From the NCBI GenBank assembly GCA_930367205.1, contig OV884012.1:47761239-47825238 (forward strand): DNA of 64,000 bases, written 5' to 3'. Each line of letters starts with the position of its first letter. The first letter of the stretch is position 1. A program made the translations under genes and the position numbers. The notes beneath the pieces were generated by a model. The model was not told the origin of the DNA, made no database searches, and was given only the letters and a program-made list of their open reading frames with translations. Below, one piece after another: positions 1 to 12,323 of this stretch. This DNA comes from Acanthosoma haemorrhoidale. Lineage: Eukaryota > Arthropoda > Insecta > Hemiptera > Acanthosomatidae.

Positions 1-1851
1 GTATTGAGACTATAATCACAAACTATAGCCTTTCCTTTTAAATAGTAGTTAAAGTTTTAGGAGTAATTTTTCAATATGAATTGAAACGATGTAAGATGAA
101 AAAACTAAAATTAATCCGCGGAAAGTAAGTAAGGCTCTATAATAATAACTTGCAGTAATAATTGAATAAAAGTATATCTATGAAGCGAGGAACTGAATAT
201 TAAACGAAGATAAGACATTTATGGTGTCTGAAAACTACCCTAAAATAAACACTAATGTCTAAATGATACTGAGAACAGCCCCCTATCTAAGTTAATGATC
301 GCTAACGAAAAACTTGAAAAAAATAATATATATATATATATATATATAGTTATATAAAAAATCATAAACAAATGTGGCTGTGTTGGTAAATATTTTAATA
401 TATATATATATATATATATATGTCCATACAGTAAACAAAAAATTCACAAACCTGCCACTATATTTTTTAATAATCATCAACAATTAAAATCCAATCCAAT
501 TCTGAGGATTATGGCCATTGTATAGAATAATAGTTAGCCTCTTTCAATCAGTCATGAAAAACTTTATATTTTTGTAGTTTGCGAATAGGAATAGAATATG
601 AAAGTAATGTTGCATGGGCATGCCATGGGAAAAAATGTGATAGTGTATAGGGGGGACTAATATTTATTTTTAATTTTCCTGTCGTATGCAGAAGAGCAGC
701 CAATTTTCATCCTGGCTCTCCCAGCTACATTAAAACTCAGTAGCGTTATATAAAAAATTTCAGCTTTATATTTCCTGTCCATTGTAATGGTTATTTTTCT
801 ATTCGGCAAACAAACCAGAAAAGAAACAAAACATTTGAAAATGGAATATTCCACTCTATGACATTTTCATTAACTGAAAATTACAACATAGCATGACTAT
901 TATTATAATAAATATCTAGAGTTTATTAGATTACGTGATTATATGCAAGCCCTTTCTACTTCTATTGCTGCAAACGTGCAAATGAATATAACCCTGAAAA
1001 ATTAGGTCCAAATTTAGTATTAAATAGACTAAATAATGTAGGTGAATAATTTTTATTTTGAATTTTAATAATTAATTTTTAGGGTTTCTTTGATTTTTTT
1101 TCAAAATCAAAAACATTGAAGTATTCACAAGTGTCCTGTCTGTCTGCTCTAGCCTTAGTTATTTGACGATAGATCCATTCATCAGACATCAAATAGCAAT
1201 GACATGAAAATTACAGCCATTATCACGATAAGTTGCATTAATCAACTAATTATTTAGGTAGTATGTCTTTCGAGTTCTACGATCCTATAATTTTTGTCAA
1301 ATCAAAGGCCTTAACAACCTAATCAAAAACATATAATCTTCGTTTTGTTTTTAGAAACTGCAGTTTAAATAAATCATTAAACATACCATTAACATTGTGT
1401 TCACAACTTTAAACAGTGTTTTTTTGGGGTGTTCCATTTGATCTAATGATGCTAAAAATAAAACCAGCCCTTCGAATGGTCATTAAAGACTAATTAGTCA
1501 CAAAAAATTATTAATATTCAGCATATAGATAATGTGATTTGTGTTATTTTCAAACTATAATTACTTATTAATGTATTTAAAAATTTCGTCAAAAGTATAT
1601 TCACTATTTTCTTGCAAGCCTAGCTCATATGGAGGAATGTTATCTTGCATGAAAAATGGACTTGTCACTTCAAAAATGTTAATAACGTAATCACAAGTTA
1701 TCTTAACGACTTCTTGTGATTTTGTTGATAAGACATTGCCGGGATCGGCTTGTCTTCGCGAAGATAAATGAGTAGCTCCTTGAATAAAGAAATGGTGAAG
1801 CAGATTAAGAAAATCACATTTAAGGTTAGTAATCTTGTGTTAACCATACAA
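1..1851. other. AT-rich stretch, no gene recognised
   Basis: I see no coding region here that resembles a known family. The short reading frames near 292-483 and 657-854 are low complexity or AT-driven. The only clear structure is two TA dinucleotide runs, listed separately. Confidence 0.6.
326..421. repeat. two (TA)n microsatellites
   Basis: Two uninterrupted alternating TA tracts lie at about 326-348 and 398-421, separated by about 50 bases of AT-rich sequence. The Tyr/Ile-alternating reading frame over this stretch is a translation of the microsatellite, not a gene. Confidence 0.85.
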
Positions 1852-1957
1852 TCTATGAGGTAGCTATTGGTAAATTTCTACAGTACAAATAAAACATATT
1901 AAGAAGTAAATTTCTACAAACAAATAAAACTCCTAGATGTGGTGACTCAACTTTGTT
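1852..1957 (+). repeat. left arm of an inverted repeat pair
   Basis: The sequence from the GAGGTAGCTATTGG block to GGTGACTCAACTTTGTT is found in reverse complement at 3880-3955. This arm is longer because it carries an internal tandem duplication: the segment TAAATTTCTACA...CAAATAAAAC occurs twice in a row. A third weak echo (CAAATAAAACTCC..CTAG) lies near 2286. The arms could be termini of a roughly 2.1-kb transposon or two independent insertions in opposite orientation. Confidence 0.7.
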
Positions 1958-3879
1958 GTTGTATTCGAAGAAGCCTAGCACCTTAGCCATTACTAATTAT
2001 AAAGCTAATCTTTCGACAGCTCCTTAAAAAATCTTCATGGAGTGCTGTGGCGTAGTGGAATAATTCTGACACAATTTGGTACAGTGGTTATGGATTCGCG
2101 ACCAGTTTGACATATAATAGCGTGATTTTAAGAAACCGGGCAGATACTATAACATCAGCTGACATGGATATGGTAATATAAGTCAACCTTAAGTCTACTG
2201 GTGTTTCGTGATTGAATCTAATTTGCACTCGTTCTCTTTATCCATCAATTGACAATATCCAACTGGGGGGTATCCATTTATTCAAACCAAATAAAACTCC
2301 CCTAGGTGAGAACTGTTACCTTATTGTCGGCTACCATTAGAATTGCAAATGCTAATTCGATTAGTCCCTTGCAGGCAAGTTGGCTTCCCCGAGACGCCCC
2401 GAGCGCCCTTCTATTAGCTGTGCTTTTAAAATCTTCCAACCCCCACCCTTCAGTTTCTTATCAACAAAGGGCCTTTCAATTGGCCAAATTAGCTAAAAAA
2501 TTAAGTGTCGATTGAATAGGTCTTGATGGTCGAGTGCTATTCAGTTCCAGTCCCTCTTCTCGGGAAGGATTAAAGGGAATTCGGAGAGGTCTGTCCTAAA
2601 CAAAAACTTTATAGTTGCACTCTAAACGTAGAACTTTGTAGGACATTGTCTCAATTAAGGGGAGGTAAATAATTTTAAAACTAAAATTAAATTTCAAAAA
2701 GATTGAAAGGTTCATCGCCACTCTCTTTTAAATAAAAAAATGGCGTGAGGTTGGACAATACCCTGGTTCAACTCTCATGAAAATGGCTAAGACGTGATAC
2801 TTCGCTCTATCATGATTTGAATAATACAAGTCCTTGCCCATGACTTCTAAAAAACATTTTTTGTGCAAGTTTTACTCAATACAACTTTGCTTACTTAGGT
2901 TGGTGTATTAATCTTATAAAAAATGTTTATTGCATATACATACGTGTTACTCATTTTTAAGGCCAATCTAAACAGCAATATACAATGTCTAAGATACACA
3001 TCCTCATAAAACTTAATTCTCCCATGTATATGTATTGATTTATAACACAGAACATTGAATTTCATATGATTTTTATTCCCTTATATCATTACAACAATCC
3101 TAACTGGACATTTTTTCCGTTGTAAACTGCCAACTGATAAATGAGTATTGATTTCTTACTACTGTGATCCAATTCAATTTTTCTTCTAATCGAAGGTATT
3201 TGTCTTAAAATCAAAATGTTTTTTCCCGATAATCATTTTTTTAACCAGGGTGGAACTACTTTTTTTCTGTTAATGAGTTTTGCTTAATTTTATGAACAAA
3301 CGCGTCAAGTTTAAATAGAAATATTTCATCTTAGATAAGATATGTCTTGACTGATAATGGTAGGTTATATTACAATAGTTAAACTTTATGTTAGCTTAAT
3401 TCACAAATATCAATTAAAATATTAATATAATTATTCAATTAGCATATGCAAAGAACTTTTTATCACTCCCAAAGTTTTTTTTGTTGCAGGTTTAATGAAA
3501 ATAGATTTAGTAGTTTGTAAATAAATACATTCGAACACATGCACAATCAGTAGATATTTTATGTGATAGTATATGATAAAAACAATATGAATAATAATAC
3601 CAACTTATTTCTCATCAATATATTTCTCGAGCCTAGTCATAAGTTAAATTTTATTTTATTATGCGTGGTAGAGCTATCAACAAAAGTTACTAATAAAAAA
3701 AAGTTGATTTATGCTATCAGTATTTCTTATACTTCTAAAATTTTGTACATATATTTCAGATGTTGCTGACGCAGAATAAACAAAACCATTTTCTCCAAAA
3801 CTCCCTAATTTATGAGACAGTTCGTGTTATCTTCCCGTCACGTTTCTATCTCCCCGTCTTCAAATAAGAAAGAGTTTGG
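1958..3879. other. interior of the inverted pair, no gene recognised
   Basis: About 1.9 kb between the two arms. The longest open frame (2306-2515, +) resembles no transposase or other family known to me. A degenerate tRNA-like head is listed separately at 2048-2103. Confidence 0.5.
2048..2103 (+). repeat. tRNA-derived SINE-like head (degenerate)
   Basis: An A-box-like motif TGGCGTAGTGG (2048-2058) is followed about 44 bases later by a B-box-like GGATTCGCGACC (2092-2103). Order and spacing match an RNA polymerase III internal promoter of tRNA-derived SINEs, but the B box departs from the GGTTCGANTCC consensus and no cloverleaf forms, so it is at best a decayed copy. Confidence 0.4.
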
Positions 3880-3955
3880 AACAAAGTTGAGTCACCACAT
3901 CTAGGAGTTATGTTTTATTTGTATTGCAGAAATTTACCAATAGCTACCTCATAAA
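3880..3955 (-). repeat. right arm of an inverted repeat pair
   Basis: Reverse complement of the 1852-1957 arm without the internal tandem duplication. The match runs from AACAAAGTTGAGTCACCACA to CCAATAGCTACCTCAT. Confidence 0.7.
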
Positions 3956-6900
3956 TTACTTTACTTATCTGTACTACTGGTATAGTACATCAATATTTAC
4001 CGGATTGGTCGAAGGATTTAACCCTAAGATCTCACCGCTTGTGGATATGTGATAAAACATTTTTTGTGGCGTAAATAATAAAGTAATTGTATATGTCATG
4101 AAATATAAGATGAAAAAGTAAACATGAATTTATTCATGATTCTCTGAGCTCACTTAATTTAATATTTCACGGATTCTAACACATAAAGTTACATTAATGA
4201 GCACATAAAGACGAATGTTAAAAAAGACATTTTTGACAACAAAGGACCTATTAACGTAATGTTTTTTTTAAACTTGTATGATACAGGAAAGAGTGGATTT
4301 TTGAAAGTGTTTAGGTCACCGTCACGTATGGTAATTATATTTTTAGGATTAAGCTAAATTTATTTATTATAATTAGGTTCTACGGTCCTAGAATGAGAAG
4401 CAAAGGACAGTTTTTGCTCTATGAGGTCATAGAGGACCCTTTTTTTAAGCTGGGGTTATTCAGAAAGTGGTAAAAATAACAAGTTGCGTGCTCTCAGCAG
4501 GAATTTTAGCTTTATTATAGCCTAATTATATTATAGCTGTATTATAGTCTATTGTGGGAACTTCACTTGCCTGTGAACATAAAAACACCAAACGAAGTCA
4601 CCACCAAGTACGAAATTCTTACTTAGTAAAATTAGGAAGAAGAAGGCAAATCTAAAACTACCTGCACAAGAAAAGAATGTACTGGTACTAATTCTAAATT
4701 AGTATATAATATTAAACACTACAAGCAAAGACTTCTTGTGTATCAGCAATAGAATTTTAATAAAAATTTAAATGTCAGAGTCTTTTTTAAAATTTTAATA
4801 GTCCTTCATTTAAAGATCTCCACCGAAATTTCCTTTAGTATATATATACTATGCTAAGTATTCATACTAAATGAAATGCTGAGTGTGCTATAGTGAAACC
4901 CAAATCTTGATTATGTTATTGTTTAAAGGAAACTAAACAAAGAACTTGCAGAAATTAATATTAAATATAAGAATATCAAAACTGTTTTGGGAGATGAGAT
5001 GGAGACATACATTTTTCATTGTAACCAATTTCATAGACTTCAGTAAAACAAATATAGTTAGTTTCTCAGGTAACGTAGCAAGTACAATTACTGTTGAGTG
5101 GAACGGGAAAGCTGGAACAAGATATAAATTCTCCAGTCGGGAACAACACCCAATTTTAAATTCACAACCAGACACCCTACATTATTTTTTATGGAAATTA
5201 CGCCCACCCCATTTAAATTTCAAGATAACTATTGAACAATATTCCCAGAAAAGGCTGCAATCAACACAACAAATGCTTAACGACACTTTAAATTTCATCA
5301 TGGAGCAGAGAATACAGTTAGATAACCCAGGAATAATTAAAAGTAAATGATTGAGGTCTGTGCCTATTGGTCGCATTTGCATAATTAGTTACTTCATTTA
5401 TAGAATTTTTGTTTTAATAGTTAATATTGTATGTATGTATACAAAAATGAATTTTTGGGGAGTTTTGGATTTGAAAATGATGAACAGCAAATGAATATTG
5501 TCATATTTGATTTATTTCTATAGCATGTATAGTATTTCGTCTTCGTTCATATCTATGGTTATTTAATTATATTGAAATTAACTTACAAATATACGAGGTA
5601 ATTTAGAGCGCCTTACACATAAGTGTAATGAACGTCAGAAAACGTTCAGAATTCATAGTATTGACTCTCAAACATTTCGTTTGCAAAGTCTTTGTGCACT
5701 TCACCCTTTCTCAGTATTAATTATAATATGGCAGGAAAACTTGAACTTTAATTTGTTTAATTATTTTATTATTAATTAAATGCTTTCATTAGGCTCTGAG
5801 CGTTACATTTCATACTATCCGATACTATATTGTATCCGACTTCTAATCGGCCTATTTTGAGTTATTAAGTAAGAAACCTTGGAAATTTCAGATATTTTTT
5901 TTCATTTTGCCCACCATTGTCATAAACCAGATGATTTCTTTATACATTTTTGAAAACTGAGCTCTTTTAATAATAATTTTATTTATATGGGGTCATTAAT
6001 GATTGATGCTAGTTCGGCCGGCATGTTACATTTTTTGTGTTCCCGTTTTTACCAAATAACATTAGAATGATAAGGTATCCAACGTCATGGGTACGTAGGT
6101 ATGTGTGAGCTATGGAGGAATGTGGTTAAATGCAAGATAAATAGATAGAGAATTCAGGGCAATTGTAAATAAACACATATTGAAACCAGAGTTGTTAACA
6201 CGTGTAAGGGAGTTGAATCATAACAGGAAATTGTTTTGTTAAAAGGTTAGAGAAATTAAAAGGCTCTCATCTACGATGTTAATTAAATAGCCATAACGAA
6301 TCGCTTGGCGTCTTCATGGTGATTGTGTTAGACTCGTATGGGCCTATTAGTGTGAACGATTTCAGAAGCGGTCTCTTTACTTATTCACGCCAACATCGTT
6401 TACGACATCATGGATGTAGAAAAGTAACGAGGTGTTACCTTTACCAGTCGCGAACCTTCTAGCACTGTTAATAGATCATGTCTTGTGCCAACTCTTTTTC
6501 TGGAATCGGAATTTCGTCATCAGCGATTTGTACTCGATAGCCACTGTGTTTACATCATAATTCCTTGTCGTCAAGGTGTTGCTTTGGTTTCACAAATGAA
6601 GAACTTTTCATTTCGAAAATTCATGTGCAACAGAAACGTAGCCGAACAGAAACCTTGTTTCCTTTTTTTGTTACATAAACGTGTTTGCTGTCAACAGTCA
6701 TAAAGGTAAGGCTCGATATTGATACAGCTCACGTCAGCTTTAGCCATGTTCAGTAGATCTTTCACAAATATATTTTTGCTTTGTTGTTAGCTAATGTGTC
6801 AATTCTCGTTTATCATGTTCATTTGAATTTATGTTCGGTGGCTCCACGTACAATATCCGAGCGTACCTATTTGTTTTTGAATAATTTTTCGTCACTACCG

Positions 6901-9308
6901 GAAATTAAAATGCCTTAAATCCACGAACATTCCATTACTTTTTAGTACTAGTATATAGTTTTTGTTTTGCCTAATCAAGGCGTGTTTAAATATCCGTTAG
7001 GCTTACTGTTGCCTTCTCATTGGAAGATTGGATTTAAATTTGCCATATTAATCAAAGTGGAACTACCCGGTGGGATAAGGGAGTTTAAAAACTGTGATCC
7101 TCGCAACTGTTAGAAGGGGTGCTTTATCTCATATGACAAATTACCTGGTCCTCCCCCCCCCTCTAGCTGCGGGGAGTCACTTAGGCTCTGGGGATTCCAG
7201 TACATTTGCCAGATACCGGCGTATTTACACTTTGTCGATATCCACGAGCCTCTTCCCCTATCTCCCCCTTTCAGCCCAACTTCCTAGCCCTCGGTTTTAT
7301 CCTTACTGTTGGAAAATCATCGCCCCCACCCTGAGGGATCATCATCATATCAAGCCTTCAAAAACTGAGTGCTTGTGACTTTGACGCCTATCTGATAGCC
7401 TTTAAAGCCCTGATAAAGAGACGTCATAAGTATTCAAAGATATGGAGATCGCAATTTGAGATGCATTATTGAAAAATGTCAGACTTTTATTTTAGAGTTT
7501 ATTTTAGAAATTTAAGATGGACTTCGTATATGATGTTCTGACTAAAAGAAAAATATTTCCATCTTCTTACAATACGATTAATTAGCGTTAATTAATTACT
7601 TAGTACTAAAAAAAAAAAGTACTAAAGTCATGGTATTTTACGTATAGATATATTTGCTATCATACTGATTTGTGTCTAAATTTCAAGGGTTCGAATTTAT
7701 ATATATAGTAATATACTGTATAATTACAAAAACTTAGATTTTATTTAAATGAAATAAGATAAGGATGACAAAAACTCCAGAGAACAATGCTTTATTGCTA
7801 GAGTCACTTATTAAAGTAACACAAAAATGACTGAATAACAAAACCATATTCTTATTCTTGGAGGCACAAAATTAAATGACTATATTTTGAAAGATAGGTC
7901 TCACTAGGGGTAATAACCCCGTGTATTTACCTGAGGTTATACCATGATTACGGTAATAAATTCAATTCAACCAAAGAGTAATGCATCGTTTTTTTAGGAA
8001 AAGATATAAAGTTTTGAGTAAGACAGTCTACATTTTTTAAAGTGAGATATATTAAAAAAATGAACATTATCCATTCGATTCAAGATACAACGATTCGTTT
8101 GAAAACTTTAAGTTGTTTTATTAATGACACGTAGTAATATTTACTGACAAAAGGGCTGATAAGACTTTCACCAAGCACAATACTAAAATTTACTTGACTT
8201 TACCTAGGCACATAGTACCGTAAGATTTAGTATTATTGTAAGATTTAGGGTCATATCAATCACGGTACTGAATCACCATTAAGTGTCATTCTGATACGCT
8301 TTTTGACATTTCAATAATGGTAACTGATAGAAAACAGCGCAACGTGTAGAAGGCTGTCCAAGCAAAAACGTGTTGAACTAGTCTAAACTGGAAAGACTGA
8401 GACGTTTAGAAAAAAAAAAATCTGTAAACATTATGTAGCAGATAAACTGGCGAAATTAATGTTTATATAAAAATTTGAGACACCCTTGGCCCAGTTGTAT
8501 TAGAAGGGGCTACAGTTAAGTCCCTTTCGGTTTGAAAAACTTCCCTTGGCACTGGGCCCGCCGCCCTCATAAAACTCAATGATTTATTTGGATAGAGTTT
8601 ATCACCCGAATTCATTATATTCTGTTCAATTTACGGTGCTAATCCGTAGGCCAGGGTAGGAATGGAAAAGCAATCCCAATTAAATCTTATTAAGTGCCAC
8701 AGGCTACATTTAGTAACATGTTTTTACTTTTCCGTATCCATAAAAATATTCGTTCGCACATTTTAAACGTTAGCAATACAACTAGCCTGACTCTATATCG
8801 CATATTGTATTGCTAATATTATGAATAACTTCTTAAATTTGAAGTCACAGAAGTCATTTGTTGCGGCCTTCATCATGTCATGTTGTTTTAGATGAGTAAG
8901 TTAATGTGATGAATTGTTCATTAGTGCGTGATTTTAGCCCCACCGCGTCCGTGTGGGTAGGTCATTGTGGTAGGAACCTGCAGTCTTTCATCCCTCATCT
9001 TTTATAAGATATTTCGTATGAGACCATATTAGTCAGCCAGCTCCAATCTTCTCCAGTATTTATCCGTTATTATTTATACATCTGATCATCACCGTTAAAT
9101 CTCTCGCACACAATTGTGAGGAGCCCGAGGGACGACGTCATGTTACCAGTCAATTACCATCAACTTCATCTAAACAAACATTCGATCGTGATTATAGATA
9201 ATTTCTGTGGTGCTAGGGTAAACGAAGAGTTACTACAGATTTACAGACAATTTCCTTATAAACTGAATTGCTTAAGTTTCAAGATCTAATTTATATTAGT
9301 TTTGTTTT
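3956..9308. other. long stretch with no recognised gene
   Basis: About 5.3 kb of AT-rich sequence without any motif of a known protein family, RNA gene or transposon that I can name. It holds one unrecognised 134-codon frame (4946-5350), listed separately. Open frames at 6485-6703 and 7094-7378 have no recognisable domains; the second is a proline/serine-rich frame over a C-rich patch. Poly-A and poly-T runs are scattered, for example around 7608. Confidence 0.5.
4946..5350 (+). CDS. unrecognised 134-aa open frame, doubtful gene
   Basis: This ATG-to-stop frame encodes 134 residues ending in IIKSK. I recognise no family, signal peptide, membrane segment or metal-binding motif. It is unusually long for sequence this AT-rich, and its composition (mixed polar residues with W and P) is less skewed than the neighbouring spurious frames. 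No partner gene, splice pattern or transposon terminus surrounds it. It could be chance, an exon of an unknown gene, or a fragment of an old mobile element. Confidence 0.2.
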   Translation: MQKLILNIRISKLFWEMRWRHTFFIVTNFIDFSKTNIVSFSGNVASTITVEWNGKAGTRYKFSSREQHPILNSQPDTLHYFLWKLRPPHLNFKITIEQYSQKRLQSTQQMLNDTLNFIMEQRIQLDNPGIIKSK

Positions 9309-9318
9309 CTAGAATTCT
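9309..9318. repeat. target-site duplication, left of copy A
   Basis: CTAGAATTCT here is repeated exactly at 13671-13680, on the other side of copy A. A 10-bp direct repeat flanking an element of this type is the expected footprint of target-primed reverse transcription. Confidence 0.85.
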
Positions 9319-9645
9319 GTTACTGTTACTGTTAATTCCTTTATTGTGCAATAATTACAATCTGCCTTTTATAAGGCAATAAGTAGTTAAGATATATGCT
9401 CTCATTCATACAATATTTACAGTTCATCATTCACTCGCTCATTCATACAATATTTACAGACAGCCCAGAGACCCCCCAAATCCACCGCAAAGAGAAAGCG
9501 GAGTCTTGGGAAGTCCCCCACGCTCCTCCGTCAGCCGCGTCACTGGATACTAGCCAGTGGAGGCTGACCAAGAGCGCGAGAGCCACAGACGCTCAGGACA
9601 TAATTGGAGAGACTGGCCATTGCCAGGACTCCCACTGTCACGCGT
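9319..9645 (-). other. 3' UTR and tail of copy A
   Basis: About 327 bases between the ORF2 stop and the target duplication. The segment GCAGATTGTAAT...CAATAAAG near the end recurs in copies B, C, D, E and F and marks the family 3' end. The common ending in the other copies is AATAAAGTTGTTGTTAAT; copy A instead ends in AACAGT-like repeats. The AATAAA hexamer is the likely polyadenylation signal. Confidence 0.8.
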
Positions 9646-12320
9646 TTATAGCAGGTCACGAGGCCACTGCCGTTTCAGTCTCCGAGGAAGATTATAGGGA
9701 TGAGTGGCGCAGTGCATTGACTGTGCTACAGGATTAGGGTGGTTGGAAAGGCTACTGTGGAATTTTGTAAACTTGGAAGGGATGAGTTCTAGAATGCAGG
9801 GTATATTAAGGTCGTTATGAAGGGTTTTGTTGCTGACATAATAAGGGGCATTTACTATTGTTCTCAGGACTTTTGATTGAAAGGATTGGATACGCTTGAT
9901 GTTCGACTTTTTTGCTGTCCCACATAGCTCTATTCCGTATGTCCAGATAGGCTTAAGTATAACTTTGTAGATTAGTAGTTTATTTTCTATTGAGAGATGG
10001 GATGTCCTTTGAAGTAGTCTGTACAGTTGTCCAAAGCGTCTGTTTAGTTCTTGTCTTTTTAGTCTCCTATGTGGGTTCCAGGTCAGTCGTTTGTCAAGAT
10101 GGAAGCCTAAGTACCGTACTGTCTCGGATACAGGGAGAGGAATAGAATTAAAATAAACTAGTGGACCAGACTTGCGACAAAGGGTGGAGGTAATGTGGGA
10201 GCATTTTGCTTCATTAACTTTGATCCGCCATTGATTGCACCAATACTAAATCTCGTCAAGGTGTTTTTGAAGGTTATGGGATGCTATGTCGGGGTCTGGA
10301 TGGGATGACAAGACTGCAGTGTCATCTGCAAATGTGGCCAAGAAGGTATTGGGAGTAGAGGGGACATCAGCGGTGTATAGGTTATAGAGGATGGGGCCCA
10401 GGACACTGCCCTGTGGAACTCCTGCACTTATGGGATAGGAGTTAGAGTATTCTAAACCACAGCGGACTTGGAAGAAGCGGTTTGAAAGGTAGGACTGTAG
10501 GATTAGGAAAAGGGTCTGTGGTAAATATCTTTTGAGCTTGTAGAGCAAACCTGCGTGCCAAACCCTGTCAAAAGCTTGAGCTATATCGAGAAAGGCAGCA
10601 GTGCAATACTGTTTGGTTTCAAGGGCTGAGGAGATGTGATCAACAACGCGAAGGCCTTGTTGAGCAGTGGAATGTCGTTGGCGGAAACCAAACTGGTGTG
10701 TGGGAAAAACGTTTTTGGATTCAACAATGGGAAGTAGACGTTTTAGTAGGAGTTTCTCAAATATTTTTGAGAGGATAGGGAGTAGGCTAATTGGACGATA
10801 AGATGAGGCGTCATTGGGTGGTTTACCGGGTTTGGCGAATATGACAATAATGGAATGTTTCCAGAGGAGAGGAAAGTGCGTCGTTCGGATTATGCAATTA
10901 TATATGTAGGTTAGGAAGATTATGGCTTTAGGAGGAAGTTGTTTGAGAATTTGAGGAGTAAGGAGATCATATCCAGGGGATTTTCGGTAAGGTAAGTTTT
11001 TCAGAAGGTATTTAACCTCAGAGGGGTTAACGGCTTTTGGTGGAAGAGAGAGAGGAATAGGTGAAGTGAGGAAATCTTCCACAGTTGTGCTGTGGTTATG
11101 GCTTTGATGAGAATGGTGAGGTGTGAAAGTATGGGTAAGATGCAGAGCAAATTCCTCCGACCTATCCCCATCCGAAGCCGCCCAGGACCCATCATCACGA
11201 CGGAGTGGTTGTGAAACAGGTTGATTACGTTCCACAAGGAGTTATCTCTGGTGGACAGAGAGGAGAGGTAGGAATTGAAAGAATCGGAACGGAAGGATGC
11301 CAATCGCCACTTTACCAATCGGCAGTACTGATTGTACGTGCGACGATCAATAGGATGCCGGGATCTTTGCCACACTGTTCTGGAGCGGCGTTTGGATTGG
11401 ATTAGATCTTTGAGATGCTGAGGTAAACGATTATGATTGTGGATTTTTGTGTGACGATGGGGTGACGATGCCTCCCAAGCCGACCTCTGAACCAGAGTAG
11501 TGAAAGAATGCACTGCATCGTCTGGGTCTTGGGATGTTTTCAGGGATAATTTGAGGTTTACGGACTCTGTAAGAAGCTGACGGAAGTGGTCCCAGTCAAC
11601 TGGGCCCCTAATAAATGAAGGAGGAGGCAGTTTGTGAATTGGTCTTAAGGAAATGGTTAATAATAAAGGGCTATGATCGGAGGAAAGGTCATCGAGGCGC
11701 TTGAGTGAATAGTTTAGTGTTCCTAAACTATTGTGAAAAAAGAAGTCAAGGAGATCAGGATTTCGGTTGGGATCTGATGGCCAATAGGTGGCTGTGTCAG
11801 GAGTGATAGTGGAGCAATGTTTCCGTGTGAGTGCAGACAGCAAAGCACGTCCTCGTGTATTTGTGGATCTTGACCCCCAGTGTTGGTGCTTCGCATTAAA
11901 GTCCCCACCCACAAGGGAACGATGTCCGATGGAGTCTAGAAAGGAGATGAATTGGGAGTCGGAAATGGATTTATTGGGAGGGCAGTACGTTGATGCAAGT
12001 GTAAGAGGAAAAGTGAAGGTGGTGATTGACACTGCAGTGGATTGAAGGAAATCATGTGATACCAAAGGAACTATGTGGTGGGATATGGAGTTATGGACAA
12101 TGACAGCGGTACCTGCATGAGCTGTTCCATCTAGGTGATCAGTACGATCAGTAGTCTGGTTCTGTCGAACGGTAAATGGTCGTTTGCTCGTAAGTCTTGT
12201 TTCAGTAATAAGAGCTACGTCGATCTTCTTGTCATGGAGTAGTGCTGTCAGTTCGTTAGTGTGGGTGCGAACACCATTCGCATTCCAAAGGATAATGGAT
12301 AAGGAGTCAGAAGGATCCAC
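9646..12320 (-). pseudogene. ORF2 of copy A: AP endonuclease / reverse transcriptase, broken
   Basis: ORF2 would nick target DNA and copy element RNA into it. Residues 1-220 form the endonuclease: E40 in ITETRL, D140 and N142 in GGDFNAKHQHW, D215-H216 in SSDHSPLLL. The RT follows with FLDIAQAFDRVWH (motif A), GVPQGSVLGPILYN (motif B) and FADD (codons at 10321-10332), then a C-terminal region ending RLKRQWPRDLL and a TAA at 9646-9648. Two lesions break it. Near 11229 about 19 bases are missing relative to copy D, shifting the frame after SLWN. A TAG (10246-10248) stands where copy C has a lysine codon. The frame starts directly after the ORF1 stop with GTG; copy D has ATG at the same place. 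Otherwise the coding sequence is continuous, suggesting recent decay. Confidence 0.9.
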
Positions 12321-12323
12321 TTA
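12318..12323 (-). promoter_or_regulatory. ORF1 stop / ORF2 start junction
   Basis: On the minus strand the ORF1 stop TAA (12323-12321) is followed without a gap by GTG (12320-12318), the first codon of ORF2. The equivalent site in copy D reads TAA directly followed by ATG. This suggests that the parent element used termination-reinitiation at a TAAATG junction and that copy A has lost the standard start codon. Confidence 0.6.

Noticed and set aside
292..483. Small protein with repeated Tyr-Ile
   Set aside because: It is a direct translation of (TA)n microsatellites.
8484..8575. GGCCCAGT / ACTGGGCC inverted pair as a hairpin RNA
   Set aside because: Only about 8 bp pair across a long loop, which is within chance expectation.
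9396..9737. 113-codon plus-strand frame
   Set aside because: It is antisense to the ORF2 end and 3' UTR of copy A. Parallel frames occur antisense in copies C, D and G for the same reason.
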